The notes under the pieces are model-generated. The model had not been told where the DNA came from. It was given only the letters and a program-made list of their open reading frames with translations, and ran no database searches. Positions 33,995 to 47,739 of a stretch of DNA of 64,000 nt are shown one piece after another (the first letter of the stretch is position 1; each line of letters begins with the position of its first letter). Source of the DNA: Salminus brasiliensis (lineage: Eukaryota; Chordata; Actinopteri; Characiformes; Bryconidae); the NCBI RefSeq assembly GCF_030463535.1, contig NC_132878.1, positions 86,961,355 through 87,025,354 on the forward strand. The letters are read 5' to 3'. The position numbers and the translations under genes are program-made.

Positions 33995-35635
33995 TATCAG
34001 GTTTTGTCATATTTTAAAAATCAAACTAAATGGAAATGTCTGAAGTTTAATTAATTTAATGTAAATGTAATGAATCAGGTAACTTAGCTTATCATATATA
34101 TTTGTATTGTTTATAATTCTGAATATAATCATTAAAGTGGAGTCAACCTCTAGGGCTTTCTTATAAAAACAATATTTATGACTATATTGGATACAAATAA
34201 ATATAAATCTGTATTTCTTCACTAAATGTATGAACACAGAGTGAGCTGGATAAGATAAAATGTTTAAGTCTAATTTTCTAAGACTCAGACTTTGGCACTG
34301 TACTGTAACACAGAAGAGATGAAAAGATAATAGTAGAGAAATGGCCTGATGAAGTGTGCGACAAAAGCAGAAGCAAATGAAAATAGAAGCTCTGTGAGCT
34401 TTTGTCCAGGCTGACCCGTCTCCACTGACCTCCAGTATCCCATCCTCCCCCAGCGGAGTGCTGTACAGATGTCTGTGGTACTGCAGAGTGCAGTGATTTC
34501 CCATGTGTTCTCCCCACCCCTGAACCTCCGATTCTCTCTCTTTCCTCTCCCTCATCTCCAAAAGCTTAAAGATTCCTGGCTGGGATTCAGATGGTAATTG
34601 AATATGGTTCGCGTCTGTTCAGATGATGGCAGAGAAAGAGAGTGGGGGCTGGGCTGAATTAGGCTTGAACACCTGTTGCTTTGCGGTAAATGTGAAGATA
34701 TCTCCCCAAACTGTCAATTTATGATATTTTTACTAACTCAATTGCAGATCAAACTCGCTACAGCGCTACAGGTGTCCAAATACATCAGCATATCGTGACG
34801 CATCAACCTGAACGTGTTGCTTCAAGTGAATTGATCTTTACCGTGAGGAACCCTCAGGGCGTTTGAGGCCTTCAGAGAAGGCCTAATGATTTCTAGGACC
34901 TAAAATATGATCTTTTTTTTGCATTTGTTGTATTTAAATTCCACTTGTACATAATGTTCAAATATGATACATATTTTAGACCAACTCTGCGTCAGAGCAA
35001 TCTACACAGTCATTGTAAAAGTGCTACATACAAGGTGAAATATGTGGTAATGTCTGTTATAAGAGCTATAGAAATAATCCAAGTACAAGGTCTTTTACAA
35101 GTCTAAAATATCCATGGTTGATCTAAAACAGCCAAAAATATGCTGGACATTGTGGCTACTCAGCAGGGGTTTCTAATAAAGTGGCCATTAAGTATATAAC
35201 ATGCAGTGAGTAGCCAGTGCAGTAAAATCAGCCTTGATAGATTAAACACACTCATGAAGAAAAATCTATAAAGCTCTACTTACAACACACACATGCTTGC
35301 ACACACACACACACACACCAGAGAGATATGGGGGGTTACCCTCTGACAGAGCCCTAAGCTGTGATTATCTGTGCAGGCAGCAAAGGGACCTCTCACGGGC
35401 ATCCTAACCCCTGCCTGCCGATAATTAGCCCCAGTTAATTACAACCCTACTGCAGGTTAAGCTAGTGAAAACCACCCAAGAGATACCGGCATACTATACC
35501 CCCCCGCACACACACACACCCACACACACACACACCTCCTGAGACTGGTTTTATGAGCTCAGTGTCCAGGTACAGAGCGAAGTCTGACCAGTGTCAATAT
35601 CGGAACTGACAGCTGACAACTCAAGGCCCTGGACA

Positions 35636-35669
<34 letters not shown>

Positions 35670-36210
35670 GAACAGGCATCTGTGAGCAACTCTAAGAGGC
35701 AATACAAGAAGATCTGGCTGGAAAATGGCTTGAGGTCCTTCTGTTCTGGGGAGATTTCTGTCTTTCTCTCATAAACCTTAGAGAAATCTTTGAGGTTTTG
35801 TCGTTGACATTAACATCCAGACAAGCCCTGGGTCTCTCCTGTTTCATAAAAAAATTAATTGTTGCTTCTACCAAAACATGCGATAACGACCATTTTAATA
35901 AAATAAAATCTCTATATCTGTTTTTCAGTTCCCTGATGATCTCATAATTCCAAGGACCCCGTGACATTTGGGGAAAATTATAAATAGAATGACACCAGTG
36001 TGTGAAAACACCTCAGGGCAATCGGGGGTCCCTAGGCTGGTCAGTGTTGGCTGCCTGTCAACTCACTTGCCCAAGCAGTACAGATAGCTTCATCGTCCTC
36101 AAAATGGTACAGTGACAAGGTGGAAATATTTAATATCTTGCTCTGATAATTAATCAAAGCTCTACTCGGACAGGATTGAAATTGTACAGGGTCTTGAGGT
36201 ACTTTTTCAG
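33995..36210. other. No gene recognised; one unexplained ORF
   Basis: A 91-codon ATG frame on the minus strand at 35967-35692 (MSRGPWNYEIIRELKNRYRD...) looks protein-like but is unrecognised. (CA)n tracts at 35297-35318 and 35636-35664. 35.33-35.48 kb is a GC-richer island without repeats. Confidence 0.35.
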
Positions 36211-36215
36211 GTACA

Positions 36216-36870
36216 ACCTTTTCAGGGTGCTCCCATGTCTGTGTTACCTTCTGGTTCTCTCCTTTTAATTAGGCTGTTATAGTCAGACCTGCCGGAGTCA
36301 TCAGACACACTCTGATACTGCTCAACATTCTCTGCTCTCCATAAAATTCCTCTCAGAACTAACTCTCTCTTTTTACCTTCTCAGAGTAAATGGCCACCCG
36401 GCCCGACCTGCTGGAAGATTTCCTGCTGAGGTCCCCTCTACCTGCGTCAAACCAGCTGCCACCTACCGGTCCAACCAGCAGGCCCCCACACCTACCAGCG
36501 TCTCACCCGCCTACCACTGCTACCTGTTTAGTGACCATGTTAAAACCATTTTTAACTATCTGTTGTATCTGGTTTGGTCATTTTTATCATTAATGTTTAA
36601 ATAGTTCTGACCAGAGGAGGATGGGTCGGGTCCCCCTTGTGAGTATTGGTTCCTCCCAAGGTTTCTTCCTCCAGCTCTGAGGGAGTTTTTCCTTGCCACT
36701 GTCGCCGTTGGCTTGCTCACTGGGGGTCTTTGATCCTTCATGTCTTACGTTATTTTCTTCTTTCTTTTTTGTCTCTGTTTTTTATTAATCACTAATTATG
36801 TAAAGCTGCTTTGTGACGACAACAGTTGTAAAAAGCTATACAAATAAATCTGACTTGACTTGACTTGACT
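36216..36870 (+). mobile_element. LINE tail 'D', third copy
   Basis: Begins at CAGGGTGCTCCCATGTCTGT, so it is truncated at a different point from the 16.7-kb copy, and ends in (TTGAC)n. Acceptor-like TTTTTACCTTCTCAG and the open frame at 36390-36593 (MATRPDLLEDFLLRSPLPAS...) are retained. Confidence 0.7.
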
Positions 36871-37464
36871 TTTCTCTTTGTACCGCCACCAGGATCAGCC
36901 AAGTCTGTGTTATTTGCCCTCTGGGAAAATTACAAGCGAGTTACCTGCTGTTTTTTACTGAACACAGCGCTACTCCATACACCACAAGGCCAAGGGGTTT
37001 CTAGTGCCTGAATGTCTGAGTCTCGTGGTCACATGGATGATCACATTCATGAAACGTTGCGTCCAAACGGTTGAAGGGACGCTGGCCTTTACTTCAGTTC
37101 AGGGTAAAACAAAGTTCCAAAGTTAGTCTGTTTTCTTTTTGGTAAGTAATTCATAAATTTCACAAAAAAAATTCTAACACAAAGCAACATCCGCCTGGAG
37201 AATCACAGATCCAGCTTACACCTGGTAATTCGGAGAGGAATTTTTGATAATTCAGATTTCCCCAGGTGTAAACACCCCCAAGATGCTCTGTGAACCGATT
37301 ACGATCGGATCACTCAAACCATATTTAGCGGTGGATAGAGACGGATCTCATCCACATTTAATACAAGTGTAAATGGATTGTGTTTTCTGTGATCAGATTC
37401 CGTCAGGTGAGCAGAAATACATCTGTCAAAAAAAACCATTACCACTCAGCGTTTGTGCTTAGCA

Positions 37465-37675
37465 CCAGTAAATGAGATCCCTGAGGAGGTTTTGGGAGGT
37501 TCTTCAGTTTGAAACTGTTGATGAACCTCTTAAGGTGCTTAAAGTAACCTTCAATAAACATTTCTTCTCTAGAAACCTTTTCTTAAAGGTTCTTCAAAGC
37601 ACCTTAAGAGGTTCCTCTGCAGTTTCAAATTGAAGAACCTCCAAAATTTCCTTAAGGATTTTATACTTTTAACAG
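37465..37675. mobile_element. Foldback MITE 'H', copy 2
   Basis: About 210 bp folding on itself; arms include GGAGGTTCTTCAGTTTGAAA on the left and TTTCAAATTGAAGAACCTCC on the right, with CTTAAGGTGCTT / AAGCACCTTAAG nearer the centre. Confidence 0.75.
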
Positions 37676-38349
37676 TGAGAGTTTTCCCCCCTGGCATTGT
37701 AACACACGTCTGTTCACACTGGGGATGCACAAGTGTAAACAGAATACGGTGAAAGTAAATCCAGATACTATTCGGGTACAAAACGCATGTTAATATTAAT
37801 GAGATTTATTTTCTCAGACTGGACCAGATCAGACCATCACTGGATGTATTGAAATTTAATGGATTTAATGGATTTAATTTATATGGTAAAGTCCTTGGGC
37901 ATTTCTCACTTACACAGGAGCTCCTCCTGCTTCCGCCCTCATTGGCCATGTCTGTGTTTTTCTCCCTCCTCCTCTGAGAAAATAACAGGCTGAATTACGT
38001 GCTGTTTTCAGGTCTGATCATGTTAGTCTTTATAGGCAGATGTCTCCTCACGTTGGAAAAAAAAAGGTTCATAGGTGTGCATGTGAAAATGCCTATTCAC
38101 AGCGAAGAACCTGTAAAAAAAGATTAACCCAAGAACCCCATGCATCTTTAATCCCGTCCGACAGGTGCTTTACATGAACGCCCTGAACGCACATATCCAT
38201 CAAAGAGCCTTTGTTTGATATTATGCATTTCTGAATCGCAAAATCACATTATGAAATGAACTGAAAGGAGGCCCAGCGTGGCTCTTTTACTATTCGAACA
38301 TTAATGTTGTAGATAGATTTAACTTTTTTTGTCATTGTTTAGCTCAAGA

Positions 38350-38825
38350 CTGCTTGTGTAAATGTGATCTGGGGACCATGTGACTTCATCTGGGCTCACT
38401 GCAATATCTGTCCTTATCTTGCCGAGTACACAATGAGGCATAACCTCATTTACAAGGATCAATTACTTCAAACCTCCTTTCCTTCCTTCTCACTCTCTGT
38501 ATCCTTTTCTGTATTCCCGAACAGTGGAACACTACCAGCACACTGACACACACACACACACACACAGACACACCAACAAATGCTGCCCTATCTGGAGTAG
38601 CCATTAAAATCTCACGGCATGTTAACTTTTCATGTTCTCTGGGGAAGCGGTATACACACGGCTGTTTAATACAATCCAATTAACTGCAGGAAATTAGCAA
38701 TTAGCCAATTAGCAGTTCCACACTGAAGAGAAGACTCATCAGGGTGTTTCTAATCCACACCTCTGGAACCTGTTAAAGCTGAGCGCCAGCTGACGGCTTA
38801 ATCCACACACACATACGCACACATG

Positions 38826-38864
<39 letters not shown>

Positions 38865-40650
38865 CTAGAAGGCACACAGGATAAAACAGCCTTATTAGAG
38901 GATCAGCTATCACTGATACTGAGAGAGTTACAGTAGCAGCTGCACATTATTACAAACACTAATAAGAATGAATAGATAGTATTATTAGTAGTATAGTAGT
39001 AGTATAGTTCTCACACACATTCACACTTGCTTTTTTTATACAATGTCAGAATGTGGGGGCAAAAATAAAATTAAAAAATGAATGAGTGTTTTTAATAAAA
39101 TCAAATTTATTTGTTTGCAGATTAAAGCGCTGATGTCCTCCATTTATACTGTAGTTTTTATTGTTCATTTTTTAGTCTTACATATTAGTCTCATGCACAA
39201 TTACTTAATAAAATATATTGTTATTATATATAAATATGAAAGATTTTGTTTGAAATATAAATAAAAATAATAATAATAAAAAGTGAGGACTTGGTCCTGA
39301 CATTGTAGGTTTTTCTCCAGTTGTCTTACAAAGTGTAAACATATAGGCAATCACATATAAACACAACTGCAAGAAGGTCCTGGAATGCATAAACTCTGTT
39401 TAAGGCACAACAGATTGCATTTATTCAGTATTTTAAGTTGTTCTTTAATGTATAAATAGTAAGCATATGACCTGTTTGTTTTGGAGGAAACAGAAAGATG
39501 AGATGGTAAAAGGTGATTGGCTGGGGTTAGCTTTTACAGTACATTACATTACATTACATTGAAGGTATTTAACCAGAGTGACTTACAAAAGTGCAAAAGC
39601 ATAAACACTTAATTCGCACCTTGGTTGACCCCTAATGGACATCACTAGAATGCATTTCTGGACTTTTCAGAGATACAGAACCGTCACTGAAAGTGAAAGA
39701 AGCATGTGGGCCGAGGCTGTACAATAGAATTACAGGATTTTACTCCAATATGACTCTTACGCAGTTCTCTTACGCAGGGTGTTGTCCTGCCCTCTTCTCT
39801 ACAGTTCCATGGTGCATTAGGAAGGACAGAGACCCCTGTTACACACAGTGGGGCATCAGTATGATTTTAAAGCAGTTTAAGTTAAAACGCTACATAATGC
39901 TGCTTTAAAAGCAGTTTGCTAACAGTATCTCTCCCTATTTTCATTCACTCACACTCGCACACACATACATACACTGGTTTGTCAGTTTGCCAAGTTACGA
40001 GCACTTCCAAAACAGATGCTCGATTACTAATAAAAATCAATGGTCCACATTATCTCAACAGCCGCCTCGCGCCCCTCTCAGCTCAACAGCTTCGCACGCA
40101 GCCTCTTAATTAAATCGCTGGTGTGAACATTCCTTTCGCCTTTCCAATCTCACTGACACGCCAGGCAAACACACACGCACGCACAATTAAGTGTTGTCTT
40201 ACTCATGAGGTCGCACATTTAGCTGCAGTGTGTGTGTGTGTGTAAGGAAGTGTGTGTTTGTGTTGGCTGGCTTTTTGAATGAGTGCTTGGCCCCCTTTGA
40301 CCTCTCTCTTGGCCGTCTCTGTAATTCGCGCGCTTCCATTAACCGCTGTATTGATAACGGTCATTAGCATATTTATGGTGACGGCAGGGCTGTTATTGTT
40401 TGCACGGGTTATTAATCTTCTTTCCGAGCAGCTGATCTGACAGCTCAATCTATTCTGCCATCGCACCGCGCGCCCGCTCGTGCCACGCACAGCTTTTGTC
40501 CCGGGGTAAATAGGCAGCGCGCGCGTGTGTGTGCAGTGTGTGTTCATGGTGTGTGTACACAGGGGATTTTGATTGACGTGACCCCTCCTCAGGTGAGCGC
40601 TTCCTCCAGCTGGGCCGAGCCTTCTCTGGCATCACTGACACCCCGCCAAC
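38350..40650. other. Gene-free stretch with several candidate regulatory islands
   Basis: 38.36-38.48, 38.69-38.80, 40.05-40.16 and 40.28-40.54 kb are repeat-free and GC-balanced with intact-looking motifs (CATTAGCATATTTATGG, TTATTGTTTGC, CAATTAGCCAATTAGC). They are separated by (CA)n at 38540-38566 and 38823-38862, and by repeat J at 39690-39910. No exon recognised. Confidence 0.4.
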
Positions 40651-40694
40651 CGCTGCCAGGCTCGCACGATTGTTCTTACTGATTACACTCCCCT

Positions 40695-40698
<4 letters not shown>

Positions 40699-40736
<38 letters not shown>
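40699..40736. repeat. (CA)n microsatellite
   Basis: Nineteen or so pure CA units. Confidence 0.9.
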
Positions 40737-40737
<1 letters not shown>

Positions 40738-40804
40738 TTCCCCTTAATAAACATACACCAGTGCTCAAAAGTTTGGAATTGGTATCCACTTGGGTTAGAT
40801 GTAA

Positions 40805-41215
40805 AAATGTCATTATACACTGTATGGACAAAAGTATTGGGACACATCTCGTAATCATTGTATTCAGGTGTTTCATTTAGTCCCATTGCCACACATGTAT
40901 AAAATCAGTTGGTGAAATGTCTTCCTTCATAGATACACCACCATCAGCTGTGAGGGGTATTATTGAAAAGTGGAAGCGTTTAGGAACCACAGCAATTCAG
41001 CCACAAAGGGACAAATCACGTAATGTTACAGAGCGGGGTTGTTGAGTGCTGAGAAGCGTAGTGCATACAAGTCTCCAATGCTCTGCTGACTTAATAGCTG
41101 CAGAGCTCCAAACCTGCTGTTAGAGCTGCAAAGGGGTGACAAACTTCATATTAACGGATTTAGAATGGGATGTCATGAAAGCTCCTGTAGGTGAATCATG
41201 TACTTTGTCCAAATG
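40805..41215 (+). mobile_element. Tc1/mariner relic
   Basis: CTGTATGGACAAAAGTATTG at the left; GTGAGGGGTATTATTGAAAA and GTGGAAGCGTTTAGGAACCA inside, as in the inverted relic at 15655-15945. No usable frame. Confidence 0.65.
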
Positions 41216-41219
41216 GAGT

Positions 41220-42235
41220 ATCAGTTGATCAGTTGCAAAGGGTCAAATAACAGTGGCATTGTATCACTCTCAGATTAAAAAAAAATCTGAGCTTACTGAT
41301 CAAAACAGCTCTCACACACTCTCTCTATCCCTCAGACAGAATCTGCACTCAGCCTACATAAAAGTCAATCTGATGTGCGTTATGTAGTGATAGAAAACAC
41401 AGCATTGCTTAAACTCTGCAGATTTGATAATAGCGTTGATCCAGCACTACAAAGCACCTTTGCCTTACTTGGACATGCATGTGGTAGCAAATTTGTAGGA
41501 AATTTGAGTTAAGGAAGTGAATTTCTTTAAAGACTATTTTCATTCCAGCATACAGGGACATTTTTGAAAGGTGAGCTTTTTCAAGTGCTATCCCCATGAT
41601 TGCATTTTAAACACCACACATACGAGCACCTAAATAGCTACCTGACTGAGGGGATGCTTTATATAGCCTATGCTATATATGCTATACCAGCTGTACTCTT
41701 ATAGCCAGTGTTTTATCTGTTGCTCAATGAATGTGACTGTTTATTTCCGGCTGAAAGAAAGCCTTCAGACTCCAGTTTCCCCATTTTGTGTTTTCTACAT
41801 TTGTTGGATGTAATTGCTCTCTACATTGTGACATTGTTTTAGCATAAATGAGCAAAACAATGTGCTCAAAAATACGGAATACACTTTCACGTGGCAATTT
41901 ATTTACAGTTAAATATGTGTTTACCTTCAAGTAAAAGTCACTATTGCAGATCAATATCTGTATCTGCATTTCAAGGGTTTAAAACATAAAATACAATAAT
42001 TGTGCTGATAAGAATGAGAACCATACATAATTCTCCTATATCCTCCGAAGGCAAGTTTTAACTGAGGTGTTTCTGAAAACTCTACTCTGGACTACTCCAC
42101 TGACTGTAATGTGAATTTGCAATCACCAGATTAATTTGCTCTGAAAGAAGGTTCTACAAAATCTTCAAAGAACGAGCCTTTCATTATAGAACAGGACATA
42201 CCTGTGCTACCTGAAGTAAATAGAGTGTTTTAAAT
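41220..42235. other. No gene seen
   Basis: AT-rich, with no repeat or exon I recognise. Small A-tract hairpin at about 41272-41292. Confidence 0.4.
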
Positions 42236-42239
42236 GAAG

Positions 42240-42565
42240 GAACTGTTCAGAACCTGATCAATTTGACAAGAACCAGATTGTGATAGCTGGAGGACTGGAT
42301 TAAAACACCAGGCAGGTCTTGTGTGGTGTTCATGGTATGTAGTGGATATTACTTACCAAAATGCTCCAATGGGTGAACTGGGTCATGGTTGATACATGTG
42401 GTGAGTAAAGGTAACCTCATCTGGTCCGATACCACAGAAAAAATACTGTAGCACAAACTGCACAAACAGTTAGGCTGGCTATGTCTTGTGGAGTCCATGC
42501 CTCGATCCAGTCAGCAGCAGCACAAGGGAGACCTATAGAATAATTGGCAGATGGTTTTAATGCTG
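42240..42565 (-). repeat. Dispersed repeat 'F', inverted copy
   Basis: Minus strand reads AATCAGCCACAGCATTAAAA and GAGGCATGGACTCCACAAGA, as at 61.04-61.15 kb. Confidence 0.6.
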
Positions 42566-42569
42566 TGGC

Positions 42570-43725
42570 TGATTTGTATATACTTTTATTCATGCTATAC
42601 AGTGTGTCATTTGCAAATCAACTTATATAGACGTGTTTTGTTGTTGACAAAGATAATGGCACTAAGGGATCACATTATTCACCCCCCTATATTAAGTATG
42701 TTTTTTTTTAATGCTGGACTTAAAGGGCTACATAATCACAATAATAAAATAAAAAAGTGATTAAGTAATTAAGTGATTAAATGATTGAAACTTATAGTAG
42801 TAAAAGAAAAAGTAGGTTTTCTATTGGCTAAGTGCTGCATGTAGATACATAAGGTGGTTTGGTTAGTTACTGCATGTTTTCTTGGGTTTTGGGGACAGCT
42901 GAATATCTGGATTGGAATATCTGGATTGCTGTGTGTGTCTGTGTGTGTCTGCCTGAGGGGAGAGGGTGAGGGGGACCAAAGCATCTAATCGGGGGTCCCA
43001 GGCCAGCGGGGAATACTGTGGGTGTCACTCTCTCCTGATGATTGACAGCTTGTTGATTAGGGGTCGGCTGAGGGCTGGAAATCAGCCAGGACCACTGGGG
43101 GCAATCAGCGGCACCGCCATTCACAGTCTCCCTCTTACACAGTCTCACACACACACCCCTCCCCGCACTTAGCACTCCGGTGGGAAGTGACTAGATCTGA
43201 TCATCCACAAGTAAAATCACCTGCACTTAAAAAGAACAGATAAAAAGGAGAAAGCTCACAGGAGACACACCAGCGGGGTCAGTTTTAGAGCCCTGACCCA
43301 AAATACACAGAAGTTCACCTGTTAGTTTACTATAAGCACACTCGAAGGCAAATAAACTAGGGGTGTAAAAAAGCATGTTTTGGAATCGATTCTAATAAAT
43401 TGCGATGATATTCAGTAAAGTATGAGTTCATTCATTGGCCAAACTAAAATTCTCAGGCCGCTTTTCAGATGTACAAGAAGAACACAGCTTTGTCTGACTG
43501 TGTAAATTACCCTCCAGTCACATTTATATCAAAGTGTATTAATGGTCATTATATTTATGCAGTACAACTTAATACTTCTCTTCGCATATCCCAGCTTAGA
43601 TATCTCCAAGGGTCAGAGCACAGTGTCAGGCATGGTGCTGAAGCCTTCAATATGGTGACCATGCATCTGCTTTTTCCCCAGACATGTCCTCTTTTTAGGA
43701 TGTGAAAAATGCATCCGGCTGGGGA
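42570..43725. other. No gene seen; GC-richer island 42.98-43.18 kb
   Basis: 42.98-43.18 kb (TGATTGACAGCTTGTTGATT, GGGGGCAATCAGCGGCACCG) is compositionally distinct and repeat-free. Open frames on both strands there have no recognisable domain. Confidence 0.35.
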
Positions 43726-43726
43726 T

Positions 43727-43943
43727 TTACATTTACATTTACAGCATTTAGCTGACGCTCTTATCCAGAGCGACTTACAAGGTAACTCATATTACAGAAG
43801 AGGGCCAATGTAGTGTTAGGAGTCTTGCCCAAGGACTCTTATTAGTGTAGCGCAGCCCAGGAATCGAACCCCAGTCTCCCACATGGTGTGGTAGCTCACT
43901 GGCAGGTAGTGGTGTTATCTGTTGTGCTACACCAACCATCATC
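43727..43943 (-). mobile_element. SINE-B, complete copy
   Basis: Minus strand: TGGTTGGTGTAGCACAACAG head, GGGGTTCGATTCCTGGGCTG B-box region, GGGCAAGACTCCTAACACTA body, and the stem-loop tail ending in GTAAATGTAAATGTAAAT. Confidence 0.75.
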
Positions 43944-43949
43944 TTTCAT

Positions 43950-45715
43950 TATAACTATTGGTGTAGATGTATCTGCTTCTACATCAACCATTGGTCAAAC
44001 TGCTTAAATCCTGCCTTCTCGCTGCCACTGTTGGAGATCAAAAATTGTATAATTTTTGTATATGTATAAACATCTTTTTACAATGACTTCCATTTATCGT
44101 TTTTTCCCTGTCCTGTAAAATTGCCATTTTGGAGATACAAGGTTGACAGTGACTATAATTAGAAACAACATACCTTGGGCCTTCTGAAAGTCCTGCATAC
44201 CAGCTGTATTCACAACAGTAGTCTAGCCAAGTTTCAGTCAGTTGTTAGAAATGGTAAGCACTGTATGTTAAAGTACAGTGTCTTTTATAAGCTAACAGTG
44301 TCTTTTACATGCTGTTTGCCTAAAGAACAGCTCAATAAAACGTCTTATCCATCACAGCTAGCTTGGCGCTAGCTAACAAACTATTAGAATTCCAATCAGG
44401 GCGCTAAAGAAACTTAGCATTACAGTAAGTACAGAGGTGGGGTTTTCATCCTTGTTTGTGACTCAGTTTTGACATGTATAGCCCAAACTAGACCAACTAG
44501 AAACCTAGATCTAACTGTCATTGTTCACAACTTAAAATATCTAAAAATAATATTGATTTGTACCAAAATGATCAAACTGAATCACAGAAAGTCACAGGAG
44601 ATTTGATGATGCTCTGAACCAGTTAGAACGAGCTTGAGTTATCTACCTCTAACACGCACAGAGTGATGTGAACTCATGCTCAAACTCATCAGCTATGTCC
44701 ATGCACACATTCAGTGACACCCCTTTAAGAACAGCTCCTGCAGTGGCCCTGAACCCTAAGCTCCAAACTGGGGGTATGGAGTCAATCACAGTAATCCCCT
44801 GTGCATTCGTCAAATGCAGATTGAACCTTTTTCGCTCTAAAAGAACATTGTTCGGAAACCGTTTCTTTGTCCATGGTGATAAATATCTGCTTTTATTGAG
44901 GCCATCATTCTGCTCGTAACGTCGCACGGTGATATATTATTGATTGCTTTATTAAAACACCCAGGCGAGATTGTTTTATACTACAAATGTAAATCAAAAC
45001 TCACTCCTCACACTACACCAATTACCCAGGGCCCAAATATGCTAATGTAGCAGAATATTTTATAGAAGCACTAAAATCTCAAATCCATAATTTGTTAGTG
45101 TATTTCATGTAAGAAAACACTAAAAGGCAAGCTATGAATACAAATTGTTGGGAGCTAATCTGTTATATGGAGCAGTGATGAGCGATAAGCGTGAGAGAGA
45201 GCACATAGGAAAGACAAAAGGGGAATGTTTAAGCCGTGTCTGAAACACAGACACTGGTAGGAATTCATAGAGGTATAAGTTATTATAGCATGTGGGCTAC
45301 CATAAATGAGATGATATTTCACTGGAAATGGTGAATCCTTGCGAAGTCATCACCCTGCTGTACCGAATATGTGTGCTTGTGCATCTTGCATATCTAGGGT
45401 TCATGTTCTGCATGCTTTCTGGATCTTATTTTTTTCTTCAAGGTTCCCTTTTAAAGTTTATGTGGGTTTATGTACTGAAAATAGTCTGAATTCATTTTTA
45501 CACAAGCGTGTACGTCCACCTGCTTCATCCTTTAAAATTCAACAGGCTGTTTGTTACTGTACCTTTAAGACAAATATATGCAAATAGCCTCTGTTCTGAT
45601 TGGCTGCTCTGTATTGTGATTGTACTGTATCTAAATGTGAGTTCATGACATCATAAAAACATAAAGACATTTTAACAAAGTTTACATTCGGCATTAAACT
45701 CAGGTACAGATACTG
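43950..45715. other. No gene recognised
   Basis: About 44650-44925 is open on both strands for roughly 80-90 codons without any known motif. The minus frame starts with GTG, not ATG. The rest is AT-rich and stop-dense. Confidence 0.35.
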
Positions 45716-45719
45716 GATG

Positions 45720-46500
45720 AGTAGTTCTAGATCTCAGAGGTATTGGACAGAGGTAACTCCATAGAGCTTTACAGCTTTATAGTGCAGTGTTGGGGGGAGT
45801 CATACCACTCTGATGCATGGCATTGGTGACTTTAGGCTGATATACAGCTTCTCCACAGTGTCCCATACTATTGCCAGCAATGGATGCGTCTCACAGTAGA
45901 CAAGGCCACTAAATAGAAAGTGTCTGTATACTTTTGGACATGTAGTGTATTTGTTTCTACAAGTGCAAGGTGAGTTGTTTGCCTGTCTGATTTGCCAATA
46001 AAAGGGAATGATGTGATGAGATGATGTAGAGATTATATCTACTGCAGTGGTCCTGGCTTTCAGCACTTGTGTAGGAAATATAAGCAGGATCAGGAAGGTA
46101 AGTGTTTTTCTACTTGAAATAGAGGATATTATGGTACCAGGGACATTAACTTTGGAAGTGTCAGAAAGGAACAACAAGTGGAGACAAACTAAAATTAGCC
46201 ACAAGAAACTATTGTGGGGACCAAGCACTGTATGACATGGCCTTTAACCACTACAAATATAAACATCCTAACTTACACAGTCAGGTAAATGATGGGTTGG
46301 GATGAGTTGGAGTTGGCCTTGTGATCTAATGCTCTCTAATGTTCTTGTGGCTGAATGCAATCAAATTCTTCCTCTTTCCTTTCCGTCAGCCTTCTTAGAT
46401 GAATAGAGGCTGTTGCTGCAGCAAATTGAGGTCATTTTAAACCCTTAGTTCAGAACAATGTTGGATTAGCAGGTGTCTACAAAAGTAGACATATAGAATA
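45720..46500. mobile_element. Mariner-type MITE 'G' remains, two adjacent pieces
   Basis: First piece ends TATACTTTTGGACATGTAGT (45929-45948). The second (46300-46495) contains GAGGCTGTTGCTGCAGCAAA and TTGGATTAGCAGGTGTCTAC, shared with 48180-48360. Confidence 0.5.
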
Positions 46501-46504
46501 CCTA

Positions 46505-47735
46505 CAATTATTAAAACAGCCACATATTTACCTTTCCAAACTCAACATTTTAAAGCATACTAACATGTACTAAGTCATGTCAGGTCAATTAGTATTTGGA
46601 CAGAAATACATTTTTTTACTTATCTAAATCTGAAATTAATCACATATAAATTTGATGTAATTGTATTCTTTTGGCCTTAAAAGTTTAGGGGATTTGACAA
46701 AAAATACTGCATAAACCATTTAAGAATTACACCCAATTATAAATATTTTCTTTTCATGAAATAGAGGGATTATGTTCAGTTCTTCACAGTCAACAACTGC
46801 AATAACTGAGTGTCAGAATAAATAAGCAGAGAAAATGTTAAATTACTCAAAAGCAGCAACAGCGGAGATCAAGTGCTATATACCTTGTCCTTCAAATACT
46901 ACAAATACCTAACTAGCCCGAATGTTTAATTGTAGCTCCTAATATACCTGGAGTTGGTATAAAGTAACATATGGACAGTTTGAGCCTCTACTCAAGGCCA
47001 CTGTACATCAGCTTTATGGTTTGATTTTGTTTAAGAACACCTTGGTACCCAGTTAGATGGATATTAGGCCCGATTTCCATCCATGGCTCACACATCCAAT
47101 CAGATAGACTGCTTTGTAAGTTGGTCATGTTTGTTTAAACAATTTACTAGAAATCACAAACAAACATATGACAGATTTGTAGGCCTACGGTGTTAATTGT
47201 GCAACTCGAAGTAATCATTTTGCAGACCAGCTGGGAGTATGTTAGGTCACATACAGCTAAACCTCAAAGGGAAACCTCAAAATCAATCAAACTATCAAGT
47301 ACCAACTAGAAACCTAGTATATAAATATAATATATTTATAAAAAAAGCAAAAATAATTTTAATACAAAGTTATTATTCAAATTTAAAACAGTGATAATAT
47401 CTGAACTTTGAGAGCATGCAAAAATCACTATGGTTAAATAAGCTTGAAAGCCAATCACAACTTTTGTGTCTTGGCAGGCTCTCCTCTTGTCTTTCACATT
47501 GCTGTTGGGTGACTTTATGACATTCTGCAAATTTAGGAAACTCAGCATTGTTTGATTAAATACCTGGAATTAACTGGCTGACATACACGCAGAGATGCAA
47601 ATTTAAGAAAAAAAAATGAAGTGGTCTCTTCATTTTTCCGGAGCTGTATTCACCTCTGAAATCAAACCGCCACTGTTTTTCACCAACCAAAAGCCGACCA
47701 AATAGCAAAAGAAGAGTGCAGCAATGCTCGGTAAC
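46505..47735. other. No gene seen
   Basis: Strongly AT-rich DNA with no recognised element. Confidence 0.4.
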
Positions 47736-47739
47736 CTCC

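Noticed and set aside
34007-34561. 184-codon open frame on the minus strand
   Set aside because: The second half is low-complexity, AT-driven sequence and the first half has no recognisable domain, splice context or codon bias.
44649-44927. Frames open on both strands for 80-90 codons
   Set aside because: The minus frame lacks an ATG and neither frame has a recognisable domain; kept only as a note.
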